NCBI GenBank assembly: GCA_963624975.1
Contig: CAVFRF010000051.1
Coordinates: forward strand, 1-51,647
Length of the DNA: 51,647 nt
Source of the DNA: CAVLCC01 sp963624975
GTDB taxonomy: Bacteria > Actinomycetota > Coriobacteriia > Coriobacteriales > CADBOM01
Direction: 5' to 3'
Positions 33,097 to 39,702 of this stretch are shown piece by piece (the stretch's first letter is position 1; each line of letters begins with the position of its first letter). The notes beneath the pieces are model-generated. The model saw only the letters and a list, made by a program, of their open reading frames with translations. It did not search any database and was not told the DNA's origin. The position numbers and the translations under genes are program-made.

Positions 33097-33166
33097 CCTC
33101 CCGGGTTTTTGCTTCTAGCCAACCGCGTTGCTCCAAATCATCCACATCAAAGACAGGAGGGAACAT
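33074..33166 (-). pseudogene. Possible frameshifted fragment between the HTH gene and the 67-residue ORF
   Basis: Thirty codons from an ATG to TAA include the natural-looking stretch VFDVDDLEQRGWLEAKTRED. The frame overlaps the end of the HTH gene and the beginning of the next ORF. It has no ribosome site. A frame change near its end would join it to the 67-residue ORF and give a protein of about 90 residues. Confidence 0.25.
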
Positions 33167-33686
33167 GCGACAGCGCGCATTCCATCAGCCTGCGCGCCGT
33201 CGACCTGCTGACCTTGGTCGCATCGCCCTTCCCTAGATATGCATAGACATTCCCGAGGTTTAGCCCCAGCTCCTTGCAAAGACGATAGGCGGTGACACCC
33301 GCAGCTTCCATGGCCTCCATGGTCTTGTCCCGCATGAGCAGTATCACGCGGCGATCGTTTCCAATGGCCCCCTTCTCCGACAGGTATGCGCTCCAGACCT
33401 TCTCGTATCGGCTGGGTGCCGATCCCGACTTCAGCCAAGATTCGATATCGTCGAAGCGCGACATATCCTCGCAGGCCACTGCGTAAGGTCGCTCCAAGTT
33501 TGTACCCTCTGCCAGCGAGAACAGGTATTCTGATTTTCCCTGCACGGCAGCGAAGAGCATTACAGCTTCTGCAGCTCCCGGCTGAGAGGTCGCCGCAGCA
33601 GCACAGAGCTTTCTCAGATTACCGGTATCGAGACCGGTGAGTTCTCGGCAGTACTTCCGCAGAAATCCAGTAAGCGTCAGATTCAT
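33147..33686 (-). CDS. HTH-containing protein, putative antitoxin/regulator
   Basis: 179 residues. The N-terminal two-thirds (about 1-118) have no family I recognise. The C-terminus (about 126-170; AAGVTAYRLCKELGLNLGNV then AYLGKG and SRSTARRL) looks like a Cro/C1-type helix-turn-helix. Its ATG overlaps the stop of the upstream nucleotidyltransferase-like gene as ATGA, so the two are translationally coupled. Operon position and a palindromic operator suggest it is the autorepressor and antidote of a toxin-antitoxin-like module. That assignment is inference from context. Confidence 0.6.
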   Translation of the reverse strand: MNLTLTGFLRKYCRELTGLDTGNLRKLCAAAATSQPGAAEAVMLFAAVQGKSEYLFSLAEGTNLERPYAVACEDMSRFDDIESWLKSGSAPSRYEKVWSAYLSEKGAIGNDRRVILLMRDKTMEAMEAAGVTAYRLCKELGLNLGNVYAYLGKGDATKVSRSTARRLMECALSHVPSCL

Positions 33687-33892
33687 CCTTCACACCTCGC
33701 CTTGAATCTCTCATATGCGTCCACCATCAGCACGTCTATATCATGGGTCATATTACGCGCAGTCAGGTCGTGCAAGAGGAAAGCGGCACCGCCAACAATC
33801 ACGACACGGTGTTTGAACTCCATTTCTCCATACAGAAGCGATGCCTCTTCATCGATTCCAAGCAGAGCATCTATCAAATCTTCTTTGAACAT
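33683..33892 (-). CDS. Truncated nucleotidyltransferase-like protein (DUF6036/MNT-like)
   Basis: 69 residues. The core VVIVGGAAFLLHDLTARN then THDIDVLMVD has the GG-x and D-x-D motifs of pol-beta-type minimal nucleotidyltransferases, such as DUF6036 and the MNT or AbiEii toxins. Those are usually 150-300 residues; this one stops about ten residues after the DxD motif. A GGGGGGTCT ribosome site precedes the ATG. It may be a truncated toxin whose continuation is lost, or a genuinely minimal form coupled to the next gene. The AT-richer DNA suggests acquisition. Confidence 0.55.
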   Translation of the reverse strand: MFKEDLIDALLGIDEEASLLYGEMEFKHRVVIVGGAAFLLHDLTARNMTHDIDVLMVDAYERFKARCEG

Positions 33893-33905
33893 AGACCCCC
33901 CTAGA

Positions 33906-33942
33906 TGTATGATTATTTATCTTGATTAATAATATCATACAA
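33906..33942 (-). promoter_or_regulatory. Palindromic operator with embedded promoter of the nucleotidyltransferase-HTH operon
   Basis: TGTATGAT (33906-33913) and ATCATACA (33934-33941) form a perfect inverted repeat, extended inward by ATT/AAT. On minus, -35 TTGTAT (33937-33942), a 17-nt spacer and -10 TAAATA (33914-33919) overlap the arms. Binding of a dimeric repressor would cover the whole promoter. Confidence 0.65.
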
Positions 33943-34017
33943 CTCGAGCATAACTATTCGATCTAACAACACTCAGCGTATCCAGGATGTGGAATTCTCA
34001 ATAAGGGGTTATACGCA

Positions 34018-34045
34018 AAAAAATTGGCTCCCTTCTGGGAGCCAA
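34018..34045 (-). terminator. Terminator of tRNA-Phe
   Basis: On minus, TTGGCTCCC pairs with GGGAGCCAA across a 4-nt loop and is followed by seven consecutive Ts. It lies 14 nt past the tRNA 3' end. Confidence 0.9.
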
Positions 34046-34058
34046 CGTTGAAATCTCG

Positions 34059-34134
<76 letters not shown>

Positions 34135-34144
34135 GCAGGATGAT

Positions 34145-34172
34145 ATTTTAACATCGATGCCCGGCTTGTCAA
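34145..34172 (-). promoter_or_regulatory. Promoter of tRNA-Phe
   Basis: TTGACA (34167-34172), 16-nt spacer, TAAAAT (34145-34150), ending 10 nt before the tRNA. Near-consensus. Confidence 0.85.
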
Positions 34173-34272
34173 AGAACATGGCGATTCCGACCGACAGACG
34201 GCATTTGCAACGGTCGCGGCACGCCGCCGACCGTGCTTCTCGCGTGATGCGCTTGCGCTCGCGGAAAAATGA

Positions 34273-34289
34273 ACCCCTGCGGGGGCTTT
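34273..34289 (+). terminator. Small hairpin with T run in the tRNA-Phe/tRNA-Glu gap
   Basis: CCCC-TGCG-GGGG followed by CTTTT. No gene is upstream on plus, so its role is unclear. It is flanked by two copies of GCTTGCGCTCGCG. The rest of the 34173-34399 gap shows no gene. Confidence 0.35.
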
Positions 34290-34399
34290 TGCTTGCGCTC
34301 GCGCCCCGCTACATGGATAATCTTAATGCGTTGCGCGAGTTGCGAGCCGGTGCACGAAGCACCGCCGAGGCTGACTCGCCCGACATATCGCGGTTTTGC

Positions 34400-34474
34400 G
34401 TCCCCATCGTCTAGCGGTTAGGACGGCGCCCTTTCAAGGCGCAAACACGGGTTCGATTCCCGTTGGGGGCACCA
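34400..34474 (+). tRNA. tRNA-Glu (TTC)
   Basis: The acceptor GTCCCCA pairs with TGGGGGC, the anticodon stem GCGCC/GGCGC encloses CTTTCAA (TTC at 34433-34435), the T arm has GGTTCGATTCC, and CCA is encoded (34472-34474). The manC-like gene starts 44 nt downstream, so read-through is possible. Confidence 0.95.
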
Positions 34475-34518
34475 CCAATCCCAATCACAATCGTAGTGGC
34501 AGGAGATAGGGCAAGCAG

Positions 34519-35940
34519 ATGGAGAACGTGTTTCCACATTTGCATGCCGTGGTCGTCTGCGGGCAATCTGGCAACGAGCTGTGGCCGCTGGTGCGCGATC
34601 GCAATCCGCGCGAGGTGATCGTGCTGCCCGGCGACGACGAGAGCCTCCTCGAATCGGCAATTCGCCGCTGCAGGGCCGTGTCGCCCAATCCAATCGTGTT
34701 CGTGTGCCCGCCCGAGATGGCAGGCCAGATGCAGCACAGCATCGAGTCGAGCCGCATGATCGGACGTGGCGACTACCGAATGCTGATCGAGCCTTGCCAG
34801 CAGGGCAGCGCGTTCGCGTTGGCGTTCGCAGCGGCCGTGCTCAAGCTCGAAGACCCCAACGCCTGCATCCTGGCGATGAACCCGCACGTCAAGCTCGACG
34901 GCGACGAGCTGTGGGAGCAGGCCGTGGCCCGCGGTTATCGCGCGGCGCAAGACGACCTGCTGGCGGTGTTCGCGGTGCCTTCGCGCAGGAGCGGCTCGAC
35001 GCACAGCTTCGTGCGATTTGCCGGCGAGCTAAAGCAGCATCCAGGCGTTCACCAGGTTACGGCCTTTACCGCCGATGCCACCCAGCAGCAGTCCAACCGC
35101 TACGTTTCGCTGGGGCTCTACTGGGCTACCGGCGTGGTTGCCGCACGTGCCACTGCGATCTTGGGAAGCTTGCAGTACGTGGCAGCCCGATGCGACAACC
35201 GCGAATGCGAGGAGATGGACCGCGTCGCCGAGACCGCGACGCTCATGGCCTCCGTCGAGGAAGACAGCTGGCAGTCGCAGCACGCGCAGAAGCTCGTCGA
35301 GTCGCTCCCCGCGGTGTCGTTCGAAGAGGCCGTCTTACAGTTTCACCCCGATGCCGTGGTCGTGCCCATGACGCTCGACATGGTGTCGATGGAGTCGCTG
35401 CGCGACATCGACGACGCGCAGCTCCCCGACGAAGACGGCAACCGCGTGGTGGGCCGCGGCTTCGCAATCGACTCGCAGAACACCACGATATACGACAACG
35501 ACCGCCTCACCGTGACGCTGGGTTGCGAGAACCTCATGGTGGTGAACACGCGCGATGCCGTGCTGGTGGCCTCGAAGGACAGCCTCGACGACCTGGGAGC
35601 CGCAGTGCCGCAGATGGTGGAGGCGGGTGCCCGCGAAGCCCTGCAATCGAGCGTCGTGGCATACGGCTGGGGCACGTCGTGCACGGTGTTTTCGGGAAAG
35701 GGCTGCAAGGCCACGCTCTACACGATATGGCCGGGCAAGGGCACCGGCCGCTATTCGCGCGCACGTACCCGCGAGAGCTGGACGGTGCTGGAGGGCCAGG
35801 CCGTGTGCCTGAGCGCCGGCGAGTACAAGAGCTACAAGCTGGGTTCGAAGGTGGAGTTCGAAGCCGGCGTGGTGCACGAGCTCAAGAACATGGGCGACGC
35901 TCCCCTCGAGCTGATGTGCGTGGAGAGCATCCCGGAGTAG
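34519..35940 (+). CDS. Divergent mannose-1-phosphate guanylyltransferase-like protein (ManC-like, probably altered activity)
   Basis: 473 residues with the two-part ManC layout: an N-terminal nucleotidyltransferase-like domain (about 1-330) and a C-terminal cupin (about 395-473; ESWTVLEGQA, then FEAGVVHELKNMG-x-APLELM). The glycine-rich start is VCGQSGNELWPLVRD rather than the family's AGGSGTRLWPLSR, so the catalytic Arg is Glu, and the PKQ lysine motif is not evident. The cupin also lacks the usual metal His cluster. It may be a regulatory or inactive homologue. It stands alone between tRNA-Glu and a terminator, not in the polysaccharide operon. The ribosome site is modest (AGGG). Confidence 0.65.
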   Translation: MENVFPHLHAVVVCGQSGNELWPLVRDRNPREVIVLPGDDESLLESAIRRCRAVSPNPIVFVCPPEMAGQMQHSIESSRMIGRGDYRMLIEPCQQGSAFALAFAAAVLKLEDPNACILAMNPHVKLDGDELWEQAVARGYRAAQDDLLAVFAVPSRRSGSTHSFVRFAGELKQHPGVHQVTAFTADATQQQSNRYVSLGLYWATGVVAARATAILGSLQYVAARCDNRECEEMDRVAETATLMASVEEDSWQSQHAQKLVESLPAVSFEEAVLQFHPDAVVVPMTLDMVSMESLRDIDDAQLPDEDGNRVVGRGFAIDSQNTTIYDNDRLTVTLGCENLMVVNTRDAVLVASKDSLDDLGAAVPQMVEAGAREALQSSVVAYGWGTSCTVFSGKGCKATLYTIWPGKGTGRYSRARTRESWTVLEGQAVCLSAGEYKSYKLGSKVEFEAGVVHELKNMGDAPLELMCVESIPE

Positions 35941-35969
35941 CATCGGATTCTGTTGCCAGACACTTTTTC

Positions 35970-36177
35970 GCGATTCCTGCTGTTGCGTATCCCCAACCGG
36001 GGCGTTTTTGTCAAAAAGATTCGATTCCTGCGGCTCAGCTTAGGAACTAACACATTTCGTAGAGTTCGCTCTGCCGTTTAATAAAGTTCAGCAAAGCATT
36101 CTTTATCAAGAACTCGTCCAAAGGCTCCTTCAAAACCCTACACAGTAGGTGCCGACACGCGCAACCGCAGGAATCGC
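35970..36177. repeat. Short interspersed repeat GCGATTCCTGC, three copies
   Basis: An 18-nt copy GCGATTCCTGCTGTTGCG at 35970-35987 is inverted with one mismatch at 36160-36177. A shorter direct copy (CGATTCCTGCGG) lies at 36022-36033. They sit in the 315-nt gap between two convergent genes, which otherwise holds only their terminators and an AT-richer spacer. Confidence 0.6.
35991..36009 (+). terminator. Terminator of the manC-like gene
   Basis: CCCC-AACC-GGGG followed by CG and TTTTT, 50 nt after the stop codon. The stem is short but GC-only. Confidence 0.6.
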
Positions 36178-36190
36178 AAATACTTGACCC

Positions 36191-36208
36191 AAAACGCCCC
36201 TCGCGGGG
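36191..36208 (-). terminator. Terminator of the amino acid ABC operon
   Basis: On minus, CCCC-GCGA-GGGG is followed by CG and TTTT, about 50 nt past the ATPase stop. It has the same design as the opposing terminator. Confidence 0.6.
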
Positions 36209-36255
36209 TCTTCGACAGCATATATCGCAAAAAAGTTGCCAGCGACAGCATGCAG

Positions 36256-37074
36256 CTATCCGATGTGGCCCAGGAAGTCCTTTGTGCGTTCCGACTTGGG
36301 GTGGTCGAACACCTCTTCGGGGGTGCCCTGCTCTACTATCACGCCGCCGTCCATGAACACCACCGTGTCGGCTACCTCGCGGGCGAAGCCCATCTCGTGC
36401 GTGACCACGATCATGGTCATGCCGGCCTGCGCCAGCTCCTTCATAACGCTCAGCACTCCGCGCACCAGCTCGGGGTCGAGCGCCGACGTGGCCTCGTCGA
36501 ACAGCATCACGTGCGGATCCATGGCCAGCGCTCGAGCGATGGCCACTCGCTGCTGCTGGCCGCCCGAAAGCTGGCTGGGCAGGTAGTCCACGCGCTCCCC
36601 TAGGCCGACCTTCTCGAGCTGCTGCACGGCGATGCGGTCGGCCTCCTCCTTGGAGCGCTTGAGCACCTTGACCTGCGCCAATGCCACGTTCTTGCGTGCC
36701 GTGAGGTGCGGGAACAGGTTGAAGCTCTGAAACACCATGCCCAGGCGCGAGCGCACATCGTTGATGTCGGTGCCGCTGTCGGTAACATCGATATCCTCGA
36801 AGTAGATGTGTCCGCTCGTAGGCTCTTCGAGGCGGTTGATGCAGCGTAGCATCGTGGACTTGCCCGAGCCGGACGGCCCCAGGATCACCACGACCTCGCC
36901 CCTGTGCACGTCGAGGCTCACCCCGCGCAGCACCTCGAGGTCGTCGAAGCTCTTGTGCAGGTCGTCGATGCGCACGACCACCTCGCTGGAGATGGACTTA
37001 TGAGCCGAAGCCTCTGGCACCGCCGCAGTCTCGTCGTTTTGCGCAGTCACATCTGTTGCATCTTGCAAACTCAT
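36256..37074 (-). CDS. Polar amino acid ABC transporter, ATP-binding protein (GlnQ-like)
   Basis: A 272-residue cytosolic ATPase energising uptake. An extended acidic N-terminus (about 1-30) precedes a standard PAAT domain: Walker A GPSGSGKST (about 66-74), Q-loop VFQSFNLFPHLT, signature LSGGQQQRVAIARAL, Walker B VMLFDEATSALDPE, and the switch His in THEMGF. It starts 9 nt after the permease stop, whose TAG is part of the TAGGAA ribosome site. Last gene of the three-gene operon. Confidence 0.93.
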   Translation of the reverse strand: MSLQDATDVTAQNDETAAVPEASAHKSISSEVVVRIDDLHKSFDDLEVLRGVSLDVHRGEVVVILGPSGSGKSTMLRCINRLEEPTSGHIYFEDIDVTDSGTDINDVRSRLGMVFQSFNLFPHLTARKNVALAQVKVLKRSKEEADRIAVQQLEKVGLGERVDYLPSQLSGGQQQRVAIARALAMDPHVMLFDEATSALDPELVRGVLSVMKELAQAGMTMIVVTHEMGFAREVADTVVFMDGGVIVEQGTPEEVFDHPKSERTKDFLGHIG

Positions 37075-37083
37075 CTTAAATTC

Positions 37084-38568
37084 CTATCTCGGTTGCCCGG
37101 ACTCGGCGCTCTCGACCGCAGCATCCTCGACAGCCGCAACTTCGGCGGCCGCCACGGCACCCTTCGCCTTGCGCGCCTTCTTGGCCTTGCGCTTGCCGGA
37201 CTTGCCGGAAGACTTGCCGCCGTCGATGGCCGCAAGCTTGTTCTCGAAATTGCCCACCAGGTGCGCCAGCGGAATCGTGAGCACCAGGTAGAAAATCGCC
37301 GCCACGATGTAGGGCGTGATCGAGCCGGTGGAGGCCACGATGGTCTTGGCGTACATCACCACTTCCATCACGCCCACGGCGGCCAGCATCGAGGTGTCCT
37401 TGTAGAGGAGGATGAACTCGCTGGTGAGCGTGGGGATCACCCGTCGCACGGTTTGCGGGATGATCACGTAGAGCATGGTCTGCGCGCCGTTCATGCCCAG
37501 CGAGCGCGACGCCTCGAACTGCCCCTTGTGAATGGACTGGATGCCCGCGCGGAAGATCTCGCACATGTAGGCGCACGAGTTCATCGACAGCACCAGCACG
37601 CCCAGCGGGAACGTGGGAATCTGGATGCCAGCAAGCGGCAGGCCGAAGAACGCCACATAGATCTGCAGGAACAGCGGCGTGCCCCTCACGATGTTGACGT
37701 AGATGGTGGCGATGCCCCGAAGCACGCGGAACCTGCTGATGCGCATGAGCGCAAGCGCGAATCCGAACGGCATCGCCAGCGGGAACGCACAGGCCACGAT
37801 GGCGAGCGCCATGAGGAATCCGCTGAACACCACGGGAAAGCTCGTGACGATGAGCGTGGGGTCGAAGAACATGTGCAGGAAGCGCACCGAGTTCCAAGCT
37901 TGGACCCACGGCTGCTCGGAGAGGTACTGGCTGAGCTGCTCGGCAGGGTTCACGCCAACGACCGTGATGGCCGGCGTGCCCTCGATGTGCTGCGTCTGCC
38001 CGCTGGCGAGCGTGCACGACACGTCGACCTGCATCTCGCCGCCCTCGGAGGGGAAGAACACGTTGTAGATTTCGATCCTAAAGTAGCCGCCGACATCGGA
38101 CGGGTTGTCGAACACGACGTTGATCTGGTTGTCTACCGAAGTGGCGGTGAACGTGATCTTGTTGCGCGTCATGAGGTCGGCACCGGTGAGCATGGTGACC
38201 TTGAGGTCGTCGGTGGTAAAGCTGGCGCCCTGCGGCACCGTGACGGTGAAGCCCGTGAGCGATTCGTCGCTTGCCGCCTGCCCCTCCCAGGTGATACGGG
38301 TGTTGGTAGCGCCCATCACGTCGTTGCCGCTGTCGGAGTTGGGTCTGGCTGTGCATTGCACGACCTCCATCGCGAACGCTTGCGTGGGCACCGCGATCAT
38401 GGCCGACATGCTCGCAAGAAGCACCATCAAGGCGAGCACGGCCTTCGCGAGCCTCGATTTCACGGGAAACGTCCTTGCATGCGCGGCTTCGGCTACACCC
38501 GAGCACGCGTCTGCACCGGCGACGCACGCGCCGCCCGCAATCGACGATCTTCTTCTCTTGTCGAACAT
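37084..38568 (-). CDS. Amino acid ABC permease with an exported N-terminal domain
   Basis: 494 residues, about twice the usual HisM/GlnP permease. Residues about 36-66 form a hydrophobic signal-like segment ending AFA. They are followed by a 150-residue predicted extracytoplasmic beta-rich region (for example GFTVTVPQGASFTTDDLKVT). The permease domain (about 230-455) has the EAA-like loop FEASRSLGMNGAQTM then LYVIIPQ. The C-terminus is Lys-rich, then Ala/Glu-rich. A fused solute-binding domain is known in some PAAT permeases, but this region is too short and unlike that fold. A separate solute-binding protein is encoded upstream, so the extra domain may dock it or contact the envelope. Confidence 0.85.
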   Translation of the reverse strand: MFDKRRRSSIAGGACVAGADACSGVAEAAHARTFPVKSRLAKAVLALMVLLASMSAMIAVPTQAFAMEVVQCTARPNSDSGNDVMGATNTRITWEGQAASDESLTGFTVTVPQGASFTTDDLKVTMLTGADLMTRNKITFTATSVDNQINVVFDNPSDVGGYFRIEIYNVFFPSEGGEMQVDVSCTLASGQTQHIEGTPAITVVGVNPAEQLSQYLSEQPWVQAWNSVRFLHMFFDPTLIVTSFPVVFSGFLMALAIVACAFPLAMPFGFALALMRISRFRVLRGIATIYVNIVRGTPLFLQIYVAFFGLPLAGIQIPTFPLGVLVLSMNSCAYMCEIFRAGIQSIHKGQFEASRSLGMNGAQTMLYVIIPQTVRRVIPTLTSEFILLYKDTSMLAAVGVMEVVMYAKTIVASTGSITPYIVAAIFYLVLTIPLAHLVGNFENKLAAIDGGKSSGKSGKRKAKKARKAKGAVAAAEVAAVEDAAVESAESGQPR

Positions 38569-38674
38569 GTTATCCCCTCGGTCGCCACACTACGGCAAGC
38601 TGCATGCTGCTTCGTTCGCTTGCGTTTGCCGGCATCGTCCAAACAATGTCGCCAAACACAAGCGCATCCCCGGA

Positions 38675-38700
38675 CCCCGGAGGGGCTGATCCCTCCGGGG
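38675..38700 (-). promoter_or_regulatory. Intercistronic hairpin between binding-protein and permease genes
   Basis: CCCCGGAGGG pairs with CCCTCCGGGG (10 bp, 6-nt loop) without a T run. Such hairpins after binding-protein genes typically stabilise the upstream mRNA, giving excess binding protein over permease. Confidence 0.6.
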
Positions 38701-38743
38701 CGGAGATGCGAAACGCTTGCTCTATCTACTTAAAACGAGCCTC

Positions 38744-39529
38744 TTAGCCCATGTACTTCTGCACCAGCTCGTCGATCGTGCCAGCGTCGGTCAGCTCCTT
38801 CAGGGCTGCGTTGACCTTCTCCTTCAGAGCGGTGTTGTCCTTCGAGATGGCGATCGCATACTCCTCGCCGGTGGCGATGGCCTTCACGACCTCGGCATCG
38901 GCGTAGGACTTGCTGATCATCGACTCGCCCACTGCCTTGTTGGTGATCACGGCGTTGGCATTGCCGCTAGCCAGAGCTGCGAAGCTGTCGTTGGCATTGC
39001 CGAATCCGGTGACGGTAGCGTTGGGATAGTGCTCCTGCGCGTAGGTCTCGCCGGTGGTGCCGGTCTGCACCGCGATGATAACGCCAGCCTTGTTAAGCTC
39101 GTCGTCCACGTTGGAGCTGGTGATGTCGCCGCCCTTCATGGCCACGATCGACTGGTCGTCCACATAGTAGCTGGTGGAGAAGTCGACCTGCTCGGAGCGC
39201 TCGGGGTCGACGGTGATGCCGGAAATGGCGATGTCGGCCTGGCCACCGGCCACGATTGCGGGGATGATGCCGTCGAACTGGATGTTGACGGGGTTGAACT
39301 CGAGGCCCATCTTCTCGGCTACTGCCTTTGCGATGTCCATATCGAGTCCAACGTACTCGCCGTCCTCGAAGTTCTCGAAGGGCGGGAAGTCGGGCGAGGT
39401 GGCCACGGTGAGCTTGCCCTCGTTGAGCAGCTTGAGGTCGCCGGTGCTCGAAGAGCCGCATCCTGCGAGTGCCATGCAGCCGACGAGCGCGGCCATGACT
39501 GCGATAATTCCAAGTTTCCTGAGCTTCAT
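38744..39529 (-). CDS. Polar amino acid ABC transporter, substrate-binding lipoprotein
   Basis: 261 residues. A lipoprotein signal peptide has lipobox LAGC (Cys24). The family-3 solute-binding fold follows, with KLTVATSPDFPPFEN, GLDMDIAKAVAEKMG, FDGIIPAIVAGGQADIAISG and a C-terminal TIDELVQKYMG. The GVIIAVQTGTTGETYAQ segment and hinge resemble basic or polar amino acid binders; the exact ligand is unknown. First gene of the operon. The 173-nt upstream gap holds a perfect 8-bp palindrome that could be an ArgR-type site. Confidence 0.92.
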   Translation of the reverse strand: MKLRKLGIIAVMAALVGCMALAGCGSSSTGDLKLLNEGKLTVATSPDFPPFENFEDGEYVGLDMDIAKAVAEKMGLEFNPVNIQFDGIIPAIVAGGQADIAISGITVDPERSEQVDFSTSYYVDDQSIVAMKGGDITSSNVDDELNKAGVIIAVQTGTTGETYAQEHYPNATVTGFGNANDSFAALASGNANAVITNKAVGESMISKSYADAEVVKAIATGEEYAIAISKDNTALKEKVNAALKELTDAGTIDELVQKYMG

Positions 39530-39666
39530 CTTACCTAGTACCCCTTTCTTGACAGAAAAGATTTATCGGAGCCTTGTAAAACTCCGGTTAAAAACGCGAA
39601 AATTTTAACATATACGAGGTACAGATTCGCGCCCACGATGTGCAAACGATGAACATCTAGAAAGAA

Positions 39667-39687
39667 ATATGCATACCCGATGCATAT
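39667..39687 (-). promoter_or_regulatory. Candidate operator (ARG-box-like palindrome) upstream of the amino acid transporter
   Basis: ATATGCAT and ATGCATAT are perfect inverted arms around a 5-bp ACCCG spacer. The ATGCAT half-site resembles arginine-repressor boxes described in some Actinobacteria. It lies about 140 nt before the binding-protein start, near TAAAAT-like sequences (39600-39610). Confidence 0.4.
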
Positions 39688-39702
39688 TTGCACCATGCAC
39701 CT

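Noticed and set aside
34411..35004. Minus-strand ORF covering tRNA-Glu
   Set aside because: It ends in tRNA-derived residues and otherwise shadows the manC-like gene.
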